NCBI GenBank assembly: GCA_020161295.1
Contig: JAIUOA010000002.1
Span: 124,001 to 188,000 of the forward strand
Source: Bacillota bacterium
Lineage (GTDB): Bacteria > Bacillota > Clostridia > Peptostreptococcales > Acidaminobacteraceae
Reading direction: 5' to 3'
DNA length: 64,000 nucleotides
Shown here: positions 14,752 to 24,360 of the stretch, one piece after another
How the letters are laid out: every line of letters begins with the position of its first letter
How positions within the stretch are numbered: the stretch's first letter is position 1
Position numbers and translations under genes: made by a program
The notes under the pieces: generated by a model
Seen by the model: only the letters and a program-made list of their open reading frames with translations
What the model was told of the DNA's origin: nothing
Database searches by the model: none

Positions 14752-15906
14752 ATGGACTCATTTGCACAACTTTTTCAAGGTGTTGTGGCCTTTCAGTGGC
14801 AGTATCTCGTTATGTATCTGATCGGTGCAACGCTCATTTTTTTGGCAATTAAGAAAGACTATGAACCCATGTTATTATTACCAATCGGATTCGGCGCCAT
14901 TTTAGTGAACCTTCCCATGAGCACCATTTGGGAGCATGAAGGGACACCAGGCGTTTTACAAATTTTTTATAACGCTGGCATTTTGACAGAAATTTTTCCT
15001 GTATTGATCTTCGTCGCCGTTGGTGCCATGATCGACTTTACACCGCTGCTAAAAAATCCAAAGATGTTATTCTTCGGTGCGGCGGCTCAGTTCGGTATTT
15101 TCTTTACAGCCTTAGGTGCGTTGGCATTGAATGCTGTTTTCCCAGAGCTGGGATTTGATTTAAAAACTTCAGCAGCGATTGGTATTATCGGAGCAGCGGA
15201 TGGACCAACTTCAATTTTCGTCGCATCAAAATTTGCGAAGGAATGGCTTGGACCGATATCGGTTGCCGCTTACTCCTATATGGCTTTAGTGCCAGTTATT
15301 CAACCACCGGTTGTCAAAGCGCTCACGACGCGTAATGAGCGTTTGATTCGCATGGCTTACCATGAAGTCAAGGTATCTAAAACCGTATTGATCGCATTCC
15401 CGATTTTGATTACCATTATCGCGGGTATTATCGCTCCTATAAGTGTACCGTTGGTAGGCCTTTTAATGTTCGGTAACCTGATTAGAGAATCTGGTGTTTT
15501 AGAGAGACTTTCTAAAGCGGCTCAAAACGAACTTGCTAACCTCGTTACATTATTGCTCGGTATCACCATCGGTGCCACCATGCATTATGAGAAATTCCTC
15601 GATGTAAAAACATTGATCATCATGGCCATGGGTCTAGTGGCGTTTGTATTCGATACGGCAGGTGGTGTGTTATTTGCGAAGTTCCTGAACCTCTTCAGCA
15701 AGGAAAAAATCAATCCAATGGTTGGTGCGGCTGGAATCTCTGCATTTCCTATGTCGGCTAGAATCATTCAAAAGATGGCAAAACAAGAAGATCCACATAA
15801 CTTTATCCTCATGCAAGCGGTGAGTGCAAACGTTGCTGGACAACTTGGATCAATCGTTGCTGGTGGAATGGTGCTTGCACTTGTTCCATGGCTTCTTACG
15901 AGATAG
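14752..15906 (+). CDS. oadB: Na+-translocating decarboxylase beta subunit
   Basis: The 384-residue polytopic membrane protein matches the beta subunit of sodium-pumping decarboxylases (oxaloacetate OadB, methylmalonyl-CoA MmdB, glutaconyl-CoA GcdB). Conserved blocks include IGIIGAADGPTSIF and VAAYSYMALVP, and MVGAAGISAFPMSARI near the C-terminus. It decarboxylates carboxybiotin and exports Na+. The substrate-specific carboxyltransferase and the biotin carrier are not in the window, so which acid feeds it cannot be told from here. It follows the riboswitch, with GGGGAGG before ATG 14752. Confidence 0.9.
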   Translation: MDSFAQLFQGVVAFQWQYLVMYLIGATLIFLAIKKDYEPMLLLPIGFGAILVNLPMSTIWEHEGTPGVLQIFYNAGILTEIFPVLIFVAVGAMIDFTPLLKNPKMLFFGAAAQFGIFFTALGALALNAVFPELGFDLKTSAAIGIIGAADGPTSIFVASKFAKEWLGPISVAAYSYMALVPVIQPPVVKALTTRNERLIRMAYHEVKVSKTVLIAFPILITIIAGIIAPISVPLVGLLMFGNLIRESGVLERLSKAAQNELANLVTLLLGITIGATMHYEKFLDVKTLIIMAMGLVAFVFDTAGGVLFAKFLNLFSKEKINPMVGAAGISAFPMSARIIQKMAKQEDPHNFILMQAVSANVAGQLGSIVAGGMVLALVPWLLTR

Positions 15907-15914
15907 GAGGGCAT

Positions 15915-16037
15915 ATGAACGAGCTTAGTTTAGGACTGGAATTGATGGCGTATGGCTTAACAGGCGTGTTTGCTGTTTTAATCATGTTTTTCGGCATTAT
16001 CAAGCTATTGGTTAAACTTTTTCCATACAAAGAATAA
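15915..16037 (+). CDS. oadG: Small decarboxylase gamma subunit (OadG-like), 40 residues
   Basis: A 40-codon ORF begins eight bases after oadB with AGGAGG upstream. The product MNELSLGLELMAYGLTGVF... has a single membrane helix and the short polar ends typical of OadG/MmdD gamma or delta subunits, which tether the carboxyltransferase to the membrane beta subunit. It is shorter than many gamma proteins (about 60-100 residues) because the soluble tail is missing. A strong terminator follows. Confidence 0.8.
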   Translation: MNELSLGLELMAYGLTGVFAVLIMFFGIIKLLVKLFPYKE

Positions 16038-16044
16038 ATTTACG

Positions 16045-16076
16045 ATGGGGCACTTGACAGAGTGCCCCATTTCTTG
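16045..16076 (+). terminator. Terminator of the oadBG operon
   Basis: ATGGGGCACT pairs perfectly with AGTGCCCCAT around TGACAG, then TTTCTT. Its loop carries most of the -35 box of the next promoter. Confidence 0.88.
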
Positions 16077-16082
16077 TATCAT
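16054..16082 (+). promoter_or_regulatory. Promoter of carAB
   Basis: TTGACA (16054-16059), 17 bases, TATCAT (16077-16082). The -35 box lies in the loop of the upstream terminator and the spacer includes its 3' arm. Confidence 0.8.
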
Positions 16083-16100
16083 AGCCCTTGGTGAGTACAC

Positions 16101-16221
16101 TTTAAATTGGTCCAGAGAGGCCAGAAAGAGGTATGGCATGCAAAACAAGGGGATTTTATGCAAAATTGAATTTTTAGGAAGGTTACGGATTCTATTTAGA
16201 ATACGTCGACCTTCCTTTTTT
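16101..16221 (+). promoter_or_regulatory. PyrR-type attenuator leader of carAB
   Basis: TGGTCCAGAGAGGCCA (16108-16123) is a small hairpin presenting the TCCAGAGAGG loop that PyrR binds in Bacillus pyr leaders. A terminator follows at 16177-16221. With UMP, PyrR should hold this anti-antiterminator and switch off carAB. The leader is about 200 bases long and I see no real protein gene in it. Confidence 0.85.
16177..16221 (+). terminator. carAB attenuator terminator
   Basis: GGAAGGT pairs with ACCTTCC, with further inner pairing (ACG, ATTCTA with TAGAAT, CGT), followed by six T. Confidence 0.88.
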
Positions 16222-16292
16222 GTTTGCGCCTTCCAAAGTGTATGGACATTTAAGGAAATGTAACGATTTCCTTATCTATCTGAGGAGGAGAC

Positions 16293-17345
16293 ATGAAAGC
16301 ACAGTTGATACTTGAAAACGGAATGATCTTTGAAGGAAAGGCATTTGGTGCCACCAGCGATTGCGTGGGAGAAGTGGTTTTTAATACGGGAATGACGGGT
16401 TATCAGGAAATTCTCACTGACCCTTCCTATTACGGACAAATCGTCACCATGACGTATCCATTAATCGGAAACTATGGCATTAATTTAGAGGACCTGGAAT
16501 CGCAGGGGATTATGGCGAAAGGGTTAATCGTTAGAGAGGTTTGTGAAGTTTCTAGTAACTTTAGGACGGAAATGGAGCTGGATACTTTTTTAAAGCAGCA
16601 TGGGGTCATGGGGTTAACAGATGTGGATACTCGGGCTTTGACACGTATCATTAGATTGCGCGGCGCAATGAAGGGAATTATCACCACGAGAACATTGGAA
16701 CAAAATGAAATTGAATCCTTTTTCAAAGGATATGATAACCATGATGCAGTCTATAAGGTCTCAGTAAAGTCTCCTATCAAATATGGAAAAGGTAATGGTA
16801 AACGTGTCGCGGTGATGGATTACGGTATTAAACGCAATATCCTGAGGAGCTTAGAAATGCGCGGGTGTGATATCACCGTGTATCCAGCGAACACAAAAGC
16901 GGTAGAGGTGCTTAAAGACAATCCCGATTTGGTATTTTTATCAAACGGACCAGGGGATCCTGCAGATCTGGATGAAATCGTAGGGGAAGTTTCGGCTTTA
17001 ATCGGAGAAGTGCCCGTGGTGGGAATCTGTCTGGGCCATCAGCTCATAGGACGCGCCATGGGCGGTAAGACTTCGAAGCTCAGATTCGGACATAGAGGCT
17101 GTAATCACCCGGTTAAAGACCTTCGTACCAACCGTGTGACGATTACTTCTCAAAATCACGGCTATCACGTGTCGACTTTGCCAGAAGGGTTTTCAGTAAC
17201 CCATATCAGCATGAATGATCAAACGGTGGAGGGCATGCGTCATCGTCAGCTCCCAGTATATTCGGTGCAATTTCATCCGGAAGCATCACCAGGACCGGTA
17301 GATAACGATTATCTCTTTGATGAGTTTATCTCATATGCGAAATAG
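16293..17345 (+). CDS. carA: Carbamoyl-phosphate synthase small (glutaminase) subunit
   Basis: The 350-residue protein has the N-terminal CPSase small-chain domain (FNTGMTGYQEILTDPSYYGQ) and a C-terminal class I amidotransferase. The nucleophile Cys is in GICLGHQL and the His-Glu pair in FHPEASPGP. It releases ammonia from glutamine for carB, feeding pyrimidine and arginine synthesis. GAGGAGG precedes the ATG. It is the first gene after a PyrR-type leader, so pyrimidine control is expected. Confidence 0.97.
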   Translation: MKAQLILENGMIFEGKAFGATSDCVGEVVFNTGMTGYQEILTDPSYYGQIVTMTYPLIGNYGINLEDLESQGIMAKGLIVREVCEVSSNFRTEMELDTFLKQHGVMGLTDVDTRALTRIIRLRGAMKGIITTRTLEQNEIESFFKGYDNHDAVYKVSVKSPIKYGKGNGKRVAVMDYGIKRNILRSLEMRGCDITVYPANTKAVEVLKDNPDLVFLSNGPGDPADLDEIVGEVSALIGEVPVVGICLGHQLIGRAMGGKTSKLRFGHRGCNHPVKDLRTNRVTITSQNHGYHVSTLPEGFSVTHISMNDQTVEGMRHRQLPVYSVQFHPEASPGPVDNDYLFDEFISYAK

Positions 17346-17354
17346 GAGGCCTAA

Positions 17355-20300
17355 ATGCCATTAAATAAATCGATTAAAAAAGTATTAGTCATTGGTTCAG
17401 GTCCGATTATCATCGGCCAAGCAGCAGAATTTGATTATTCTGGCACACAGGCATGTCATGCACTTATGGAAGAGGGTGTGGAAGTCGTACTTGTCAACTC
17501 AAATCCTGCGACGATCATGACAGACCGCGAAGTGGCGTCTAAGATCTATATTGAACCCATAACACGCGCGTATTTGGAGAAAATCATAGAGAAAGAACGC
17601 CCTGATAGCCTTTTAGCGGGTATGGGGGGGCAGACAGCGCTTAACATGGCGTTAGAACTCCATGAGAGTGGCGTATTAGAGCGATATGGCGTTAAGCTGA
17701 TAGGCACTGCCATCGACGGCATTATGCAAGGTGAGGATCGTGCATTGTTCAAAGAAATGATGCAGCGCATCGGGGAGCCCATGATTCAATCAGAGATTGC
17801 CAGCACTGTGAGTGAGGGAATGGCGATTGCAGAGACCATCGGTTATCCAGTAATCGTAAGACCTGCTTATACGCTGGGAGGCACAGGCGGGGGCATCGCA
17901 TCATCCGCCGCTGCGCTTGAACCGATTCTCATGTCTGGTATAGAAGCGAGTCCGGTTAACCAGGTGTTGATAGAGAAAAGCATTGCTGGATGGAAGGAAA
18001 TCGAATACGAGGTTATGCGCGATGCGCGAGGAAATAAAATTTCAGTGTGCAACATGGAAAACTTCGATCCTGTGGGCATCCATACGGGAGACAGTATCGT
18101 GGTTGCGCCGTCCCAAACCCTCTCTGACAAGGAATATCAAATGCTGAGAACCTCAGCGCTTAAAATTATCGAAGCTATCAAAATCGAAGGTGGGTGTAAT
18201 GTCCAGTTTGCATTAAACCCGAAGAGCTTCGAATATGCTGTCATCGAGATTAATCCGAGGGTAAGCAGGTCATCAGCGCTGGCATCTAAAGCGACTGGAT
18301 ATCCCATCGCGAAGGTGGCTGCAAAAATCGCTTTAGGGTATGGCCTCGATGAAATCAAAAATGCGGTAACAGGGGTCACCTATGCGTGCTTCGAACCAAG
18401 CCTCGATTATGTGGTGGTGAAGATTCCTAAATGGCCATTTGATAAGTTTCATGGTGCGAATCGCACTTTGGGCACAAAAATGATGGCCACAGGGGAAATC
18501 ATGGCCATCGGGAGCAATTTTGAAGCGGCTTTCTTAAAGGGAATCCGATCACTGGAACTTGGTCAGTATCACCTTAAGCATAAAAAATTCATGAAGTATT
18601 CAACTCCGCATTTACGTGCTGCTGTGATGAAGGCAGATGACGAGCGGTTATTTGCCCTCGCTGAGCTTATTAGAAGAGAATACAGGGCGGACAAAATCTC
18701 GGAGATCACAGGCATTGATCCATGGTTTATCAAAAAACTTCAGGGGATCGTCGATGATGAATCGGCACTGGAGGTGATGAAGCTAAGTGAGCTTGACAGA
18801 GATTCTCTAAAACGTCTTAAGAAAAAAGGCTTCTCGGATAAGGCTTTAGCAGATTTGCTAGGTGTTTCACCCGAAGCGGTCTATCAGTATCGCGTATCGA
18901 TGGGAATTCTGCCTGTCTACCACATGGTCGATACCTGTGGGGGTGAATTCGAGGCGATTACGCCGTATTATTACTCGAGCTATGAGTCCACTGATGAAGT
19001 CAGTATAAGCGACCGAAAAAAAGTGGTGGTACTGGGCTCTGGTCCGATACGAATCGGTCAGGGCATCGAGTTTGATTATGCCTCAGTCCACTGCGTCATG
19101 GCGCTGAAAAAAATGGGATATGAAGCCATTATCATCAACAGCAATCCTGAAACGGTAAGTACGGATTTTAGCATCGCCGATCGTTTGTACTTCGAACCAC
19201 TCACAGAAGAAGATGTTTTGAATATCATCGATAAAGAAAAGCCTGAAGGCGTCATCTTACAGTTTGGTGGTCAAACAGCCATAAAGCTGGCCTCATTTAT
19301 CGATGGCAAGGGCATAAAGGTGTTTGGTACCAGCTACAGTCAAATTGATGAAGCGGAGAATAGGGAAAAGTTTGATCAATTTCTAGAAACACTTCAGGTT
19401 GATAGACCTAAGGGAAATGGGGTCACGACAATTGAAGAGGGCTTTAAACTCGCAGAAGCGCTAGGATTCCCGGTTTTGGTAAGACCGAGTTACGTACTTG
19501 GTGGGCAAGGCATGAAGGTATGTGCTGGTGAAGAGGAGCTTCATGAGTACCTTCGAAATGCCTTCATAAAGGATAAGAAAAATCCAGTACTCATCGATAA
19601 ATACCTCGTCGGAAGAGAGATCGAAGTCGATGCCATATCAGATGGTGACGCCATACTCATCCCAGGCATTATGGAGCATATCGAGCGTGCAGGTGTTCAC
19701 TCAGGGGATAGTATGACCGTTTACCCTCCTCAAAACCTCACGCCTCAGATGATCCAGTCGATTGTGGACATCTCAGAAAAAATCGCCACAGGACTTAAGG
19801 TAAAAGGGATGATCAATATTCAGTTTATCGAATCGGCAGGGAAAATTTATGTCATCGAAGTGAATCCTAGAGCCTCAAGAACGGTACCTTATATCTCAAA
19901 AATGTCAGGGCTTCCAGTCATCGAAATCGCCACACGCTTGTCGATGGGTGAGCGTTTGAAGGACCTCCCTTATGGCACGGGTTTATACCCTGAGCCAGCT
20001 CGCGTAGCGGTTAAGGTTCCTGTATTCTCCACGCATAAATTACCGGATGTGGAAATCTCACTTGGACCAGAGATGCGGTCCACAGGAGAGGTGTTAGGGG
20101 TTGGCAGGGATTATGCAGAAGCGCTCTATAAAGGACTGATCGCGGCCAAATGGGCACCTCAAAAATCGACGCTTAGAATCGCCATGCTTCTAAACGATGC
20201 CGATAAACAAACGCTGACGGGTGTTGATTACATGCCAAGGCATCAATATCTCGGCAGCGAGGGGACTGCTAAGCTCATGACAGAAACAGGTTTTGAAGTG

Positions 20301-20537
20301 GAACGTGTCATCCGCACGCACGAAGAGATGATCACCCTCATAAAAAATGGCGAAGTCGATTTAATCCTAAACACGCCAACAGTCGGAGATGATACGAGCA
20401 GATCGGGGTTCACCATTCGAAGAGTGGCCAGCGAGCGGAATATACCAGTGTACACCTCACTTGACACCTATCGCGCATGGTGTCATGCGACGAAAAACAT
20501 CGCTAATGTAGAGGATACGATGGTCTATTCCTTATAA
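17355..20537 (+). CDS. carB: Carbamoyl-phosphate synthase large subunit
   Basis: The 1060-residue length is typical. Two homologous ATP-grasp halves are visible: the first begins [23 protein letters not shown], interrupted here, and the second [13 protein letters not shown] near residue 555. Each has RPxYxLGGxG and an EINPR or EVNPR metal-binding motif. A C-terminal methylglyoxal-synthase-like regulatory domain (from about 930) ends the protein. It makes carbamoyl phosphate from bicarbonate, ammonia and two ATP. It follows carA by 9 bases. No further pyr or arg genes are adjacent. Confidence 0.97.
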   Translation: MPLNKSIKKVLVIGSGPIIIGQAAEFDYSGTQACHALMEEGVEVVLVNSNPATIMTDREVASKIYIEPITRAYLEKIIEKERPDSLLAGMGGQTALNMALELHESGVLERYGVKLIGTAIDGIMQGEDRALFKEMMQRIGEPMIQSEIASTVSEGMAIAETIGYPVIVRPAYTLGGTGGGIASSAAALEPILMSGIEASPVNQVLIEKSIAGWKEIEYEVMRDARGNKISVCNMENFDPVGIHTGDSIVVAPSQTLSDKEYQMLRTSALKIIEAIKIEGGCNVQFALNPKSFEYAVIEINPRVSRSSALASKATGYPIAKVAAKIALGYGLDEIKNAVTGVTYACFEPSLDYVVVKIPKWPFDKFHGANRTLGTKMMATGEIMAIGSNFEAAFLKGIRSLELGQYHLKHKKFMKYSTPHLRAAVMKADDERLFALAELIRREYRADKISEITGIDPWFIKKLQGIVDDESALEVMKLSELDRDSLKRLKKKGFSDKALADLLGVSPEAVYQYRVSMGILPVYHMVDTCGGEFEAITPYYYSSYESTDEVSISDRKKVVVLGSGPIRIGQGIEFDYASVHCVMALKKMGYEAIIINSNPETVSTDFSIADRLYFEPLTEEDVLNIIDKEKPEGVILQFGGQTAIKLASFIDGKGIKVFGTSYSQIDEAENREKFDQFLETLQVDRPKGNGVTTIEEGFKLAEALGFPVLVRPSYVLGGQGMKVCAGEEELHEYLRNAFIKDKKNPVLIDKYLVGREIEVDAISDGDAILIPGIMEHIERAGVHSGDSMTVYPPQNLTPQMIQSIVDISEKIATGLKVKGMINIQFIESAGKIYVIEVNPRASRTVPYISKMSGLPVIEIATRLSMGERLKDLPYGTGLYPEPARVAVKVPVFSTHKLPDVEISLGPEMRSTGEVLGVGRDYAEALYKGLIAAKWAPQKSTLRIAMLLNDADKQTLTGVDYMPRHQYLGSEGTAKLMTETGFEVERVIRTHEEMITLIKNGEVDLILNTPTVGDDTSRSGFTIRRVASERNIPVYTSLDTYRAWCHATKNIANVEDTMVYSL

Positions 20538-20541
20538 TCTA

Positions 20542-20571
20542 TTGATTAAACAAGCTTCTGAGGGGTATAAT
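20542..20571 (+). promoter_or_regulatory. Promoter of mscL
   Basis: TTGATT (20542-20547), 18 bases, TATAAT (20566-20571). Confidence 0.65.
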
Positions 20572-20602
20572 TGAATATCATACTTATAGCGAGGTAAATA
20601 CT

Positions 20603-21001
20603 ATGCTGAAAGATTTTAAAAAATTCATCATCAGAGGCAATGTGGTTGACTTGGCAGTTGCAGTCATTATTGGAGGCGCTTTTGGTAAAATTGTCACATC
20701 GTTGGTAAATGATCTGATAATGCCTTTAATAGGCGTCTTACTAGGTAAAGTCAATTTCAAAGAGCTCAAATGGGTCATCGAGGAAGCTGTGGGCGATGCT
20801 CCGGAGGTAGCCGTTTACTATGGCCAGTTTATTCAAAATGTCGTCGACTTCGTCATTATCGCGTTCGTCATTTTCATCATGATCCGCCTCATCGAAAAAA
20901 TGAAAGCCAAACCAGCACCCGCGCCTGAAGCGGCGCCAGCACCCATTCCAGAGGATATTCAACTCCTTACGGAAATTCGCGACCTCTTAAAGCAAAAATA
21001 A
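20603..21001 (+). CDS. mscL: Large-conductance mechanosensitive channel
   Basis: The 132-residue protein starts FKKFIIRGNVVDLAVAVIIG, the characteristic MscL N-terminus and first helix, with the second helix at about 75-97 (VVDFVIIAFVIFIMIRLIEK). A Pro/Ala linker leads to a C-terminal helix (LLTEIRDLLKQ) that forms the cytoplasmic bundle. It opens under membrane tension to release solutes in hypo-osmotic shock. It is monocistronic, with its own promoter and terminator. Confidence 0.97.
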   Translation: MLKDFKKFIIRGNVVDLAVAVIIGGAFGKIVTSLVNDLIMPLIGVLLGKVNFKELKWVIEEAVGDAPEVAVYYGQFIQNVVDFVIIAFVIFIMIRLIEKMKAKPAPAPEAAPAPIPEDIQLLTEIRDLLKQK

Positions 21002-21019
21002 TTATAGAATTGAACAACT

Positions 21020-21046
21020 AGCCACATGTGTCCCATGTGGCTTTTG
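21020..21046 (+). terminator. Terminator of mscL
   Basis: AGCCACATG pairs with CATGTGGCT around a five-base loop, then TTTT. Confidence 0.8.
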
Positions 21047-21112
21047 AATGCCTTCCATTGACCGGGGAAAAAGCGTATAATGAATCTATACGACTAACTT
21101 TTGGGGGATGTC

Positions 21113-23485
21113 ATGATCACCATCGACTTATCGGAAAACCAAAGACCACTGTTTCATCTTCAGACAAACGAAACCAGTTATGTGATGACGGTCAGTAGCA
21201 CCGGTCATTTGATTCAACTACATTATGGTGCACGGATACAACACACGCCCTATTTAAGACAGCTTGAAAGAAACTATACCGTGGGCTTAGGTTCTTCCAC
21301 GGCCTATTCTGAGAAATCGGCACTCACTCTAGATGCGATGCGTCTTGAAGCGCCTGGCTATGGTAAAGGTGATTACCGGGTGCCAATGGTCATGCTACAC
21401 ATGGACCGTGGTGAACGAATTTCCGATTTCGTTTACGAAGGCTATTATCATCATCAGAATAAATGCTCACCAGAAGGGATGCCACATGTTCGGGGAACCC
21501 ACGAAGGTGGGACTGCTGCAGACACACTGGAAATCATACTCCGTGAGGTGGGTGAACCGGTGTCCTTGCATCTGTTTTATACCGTAGTTGATACCTCAAA
21601 CGCCATCATCCGATTTAATCGTATCGTTAATCACGGCAAAACGGCAGTTGAGGTGCGTTCCCTCATGAGCGGTAGCACTGATTTTGAACACGCGTCGTTT
21701 GAGTGTACCTCACTTGATGGCATGTGGATTCGAGAACGGCAAGTCAGTACACGTCCGCTACGTCCGGGACTATTCACCATAGATTCTAAAAAGGGCGTCA
21801 GTGGTGCGAATCACAATCCATTTTTAGCGTTAAAAAGTCCTCATGCGAACGAGCATCAGGGCGAAGTATATGGGTTCGCACTTATGTATAGCGGTAATCA
21901 TGTCTGCCGCGTCGAGGTAAGCCCCTATAGCATGACACGGGTTCAGATGGGCATCTCCGATTTCGACTTCACCTGGCACTTAGCACCAACCGAGTCATTC
22001 GATACGCCAGAAATGGTGATGGTGTTCTCTGAAAATGGGTTTAATGGCATGAGTCAAGCCTTTCACCATTTGATCGAAACCCAAGTCGTCGGCAGCAAGT
22101 GGCGCAAAAAGGAGAGACCAATTTTAATCAATAACTGGGAAGCCACGTATTTTGATTTTAATGAGCGCAAGTTACTTAGACTGGCAAAAGAAGCCAAACA
22201 GCTGGGAATCGAGCTCTTTGTACTCGATGACGGATGGTTTAAAGGGCGAAACGATGATAAAACAAGTCTTGGTGATTGGGTCTGCGATGAAAAAAAGCTT
22301 CCTGGCGGTCTAAAACAATTGAGTCAAAAAATCAGACAGATGGGACTGGCGTTTGGCATATGGGTTGAACCTGAGATGGTGTCACCGATAAGTGATCTCT
22401 ATAAAGCGCATCCTGAATGGGCGATTTGCTTGCCGGATCGTGAACCTTCTTTGGGTAGGAATCAGTTGATACTGGATTTATCAAACCGTGAGGTCGTCGA
22501 GTACTTGTATGAGGCGATTAGCCGAATCTTGATTGAGACCGAAGCGACGTATGTAAAATGGGATATGAACCGAAATTTTTCAGATTTATATAGTCAGACA
22601 TTAGCTACGCATCAGCAAACTGCGATTGCGCATTTATATGTCTTAGGACTCTATGGATTACTTGAGAAATTGACCTTGAGGTTTCCGGAGATTCTCTTTG
22701 AATCCTGTAGCAGCGGCGGTAACCGCTTTGATATGGGGATGCTGTATTATATGCCACAAACGTGGACCAGCGATAATACCGATGCGGTAGAACGGTTAGA
22801 GATTCAATATGGGACTTCCTATGTTTTTCCACTTTCCACCATGGGAGCCCATGTAAGTGGCAGACCCTCCCATCAAGTGCTTAGGTCGACGCCACTTGAG
22901 ACGCGATTCAATGTCGCTGCCTTCGGATTATTAGGGTATGAACTGGATTTGACGCGATTGTCTTATTATGAGAAAAAGGTCATCGCCAAACAAATCAGTT
23001 ATTATAAAAAGCATCGCGCATTACTTCAATTCGGCAGATTTTACAGGCAAAGCTCGCCATTCGAAGGCAACCACTGTGTCTGGTCTGTGGTTTCAGACAC
23101 CTCTTTTATAATGGGGTACTATCAAAAGCTGCAAAGACCTTCACCACCACTTGAAACCGTACGGCTTGTGGGAATAGCACCTAATAAGGTCTATGAGATT
23201 GAAAGTCGAAAGCAATTTCATCAGATTACGTTATTTGGTGAACTTATTAATGCGTATTTGCCGATCAAAATCAAGGATGGTGGAATTCTTCAAAGCATCG
23301 TTTCGAATCGAACACTTTATCCTGCTGAACAACAAAGGTTCACTCAATCCGGGGATGCACTGACGAAGGTCGGCATGAAGTTATATGCCCCATTTGCCGG
23401 TACAGGAATCGATGACCAAACGATGATTCTGGGCGATTTTGGTTCGAGAATCTATCACGGAATAATCCAAGGAGACCAAATATGA
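21113..23485 (+). CDS. Alpha-galactosidase, GH36
   Basis: The 790-residue protein matches GH36 alpha-galactosidases (MelA/Aga type). It has an N-terminal beta-sandwich, a TIM barrel from about residue 340 and a small C-terminal beta domain. The barrel shows LFVLDDGWF, the nucleophile Asp in YVKWDMNR, ESCSSGGNRFD, and the acid/base Asp in WTSDNTDA. It removes alpha-1,6-galactose from melibiose or raffinose-type sugars. No signal peptide, so it acts on imported sugars, though no transporter gene is adjacent. ATG 21113 is preferred over TTG 21101, which lies in the ribosome site. A TATAAT at 21076-21081 is the likely -10. Confidence 0.93.
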   Translation: MITIDLSENQRPLFHLQTNETSYVMTVSSTGHLIQLHYGARIQHTPYLRQLERNYTVGLGSSTAYSEKSALTLDAMRLEAPGYGKGDYRVPMVMLHMDRGERISDFVYEGYYHHQNKCSPEGMPHVRGTHEGGTAADTLEIILREVGEPVSLHLFYTVVDTSNAIIRFNRIVNHGKTAVEVRSLMSGSTDFEHASFECTSLDGMWIRERQVSTRPLRPGLFTIDSKKGVSGANHNPFLALKSPHANEHQGEVYGFALMYSGNHVCRVEVSPYSMTRVQMGISDFDFTWHLAPTESFDTPEMVMVFSENGFNGMSQAFHHLIETQVVGSKWRKKERPILINNWEATYFDFNERKLLRLAKEAKQLGIELFVLDDGWFKGRNDDKTSLGDWVCDEKKLPGGLKQLSQKIRQMGLAFGIWVEPEMVSPISDLYKAHPEWAICLPDREPSLGRNQLILDLSNREVVEYLYEAISRILIETEATYVKWDMNRNFSDLYSQTLATHQQTAIAHLYVLGLYGLLEKLTLRFPEILFESCSSGGNRFDMGMLYYMPQTWTSDNTDAVERLEIQYGTSYVFPLSTMGAHVSGRPSHQVLRSTPLETRFNVAAFGLLGYELDLTRLSYYEKKVIAKQISYYKKHRALLQFGRFYRQSSPFEGNHCVWSVVSDTSFIMGYYQKLQRPSPPLETVRLVGIAPNKVYEIESRKQFHQITLFGELINAYLPIKIKDGGILQSIVSNRTLYPAEQQRFTQSGDALTKVGMKLYAPFAGTGIDDQTMILGDFGSRIYHGIIQGDQI

Positions 23486-24324
23486 ATAATCAAAGCAATG
23501 ACCGGAGAGACCGTAGAATCGCAGTGCTCATCGATGCGGACAATGTATCTGACAAGTACATAAAGGCCATCATCGATGAGGTTTCCAACCATGGAACACC
23601 AACTTATAAACGTATTTACGGCGATTGGACGAAGCCGCAGCTAGGGCCGTGGAAAAGTGTCCTATTAAACCATTCCATAACACCTATCCAGCAATACAGC
23701 TATACAAGTGGGAAAAATGCCACTGATGCGGCATTGATTATCGATGCCATGGACATTTTATATTCAGGAAACGTAGATGGCTTTTGCATCGTCTCCAGTG
23801 ACAGCGATTTTACTAAACTGGCTGCACGACTTAGAGAAGCTGGAATGTTTGTTCTAGGTATGGGCGAGAAGAAAACGCCGACGCCGTTTATCGCTGCCTG
23901 TGAGCTTTTTAAATACCTTGAAATTTTAATGGCACCGATCAGCCATGAAACGAAAACGGAGCAAGCCACCAGCCAAGAGTTCAAGGCAGGTATGGTGAGT
24001 AAGGAAGCGTTAATCGATGCAATTCGTTCCATCATAAGTGAAATATCGGATGAAGACGGTTGGGCATTTCTCGGCGAACTGGGAAGCACGCTGAACCGAC
24101 GCTATCCTGATTTTGATACACGGAACTACGGTTTTTCAAAGCTGACGCCACTGGTTTCATCCTTTAAGCAATTTGAAATTCAGTCCAGAAAAACCAGCAA
24201 CTCCAATGTCAACTTAAAATATATTCGAAATAGGGAACAACTTCAAGTGGAGCAAGCAACTAAAAGCACACCGCCAAATAAGCGTTCAGGTAGCAAGCAA
24301 CGTAATAAAGCGAAAAAAAATTAG
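23482..24324 (+). CDS. NYN-domain RNase-like protein with OST-HTH/LOTUS domain
   Basis: The 280-residue protein has an N-terminal NYN (PIN-like) domain at about 10-150 with conserved acidic residues in VLIDADNVS, NATDAALIIDAMD and VSSDSDFTKLA. These usually bind Mg2+ for RNA cleavage. A C-terminal OST-HTH/LOTUS-like winged helix follows (about 170-245) and a basic tail rich in Lys, Arg and Asn. LabA-like proteins of this type probably act on RNA, but bacterial substrates are unknown. The ATG overlaps the alpha-galactosidase stop by four bases, so it is translationally coupled to an unrelated gene. Confidence 0.88.
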   Translation: MNNQSNDRRDRRIAVLIDADNVSDKYIKAIIDEVSNHGTPTYKRIYGDWTKPQLGPWKSVLLNHSITPIQQYSYTSGKNATDAALIIDAMDILYSGNVDGFCIVSSDSDFTKLAARLREAGMFVLGMGEKKTPTPFIAACELFKYLEILMAPISHETKTEQATSQEFKAGMVSKEALIDAIRSIISEISDEDGWAFLGELGSTLNRRYPDFDTRNYGFSKLTPLVSSFKQFEIQSRKTSNSNVNLKYIRNREQLQVEQATKSTPPNKRSGSKQRNKAKKN

Positions 24325-24360
24325 TCGATATCAACTAAATTTGACAAGAGAAGGTCTCGC

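Noticed and set aside
16045..16263. 72-codon ORF in the carAB leader
   Set aside because: It runs through the oadBG terminator, the carAB promoter, the PyrR site and the attenuator, and has no ribosome site.
21058..21081. TTGACC and TATAAT before the alpha-galactosidase as a full promoter
   Set aside because: The spacing is only 12 bases. The TATAAT may still be used with a weaker -35.
23700..24089. 129-codon ORF antisense to the NYN gene
   Set aside because: Shadow frame of a conserved protein, with low-complexity Ser/Ala content.
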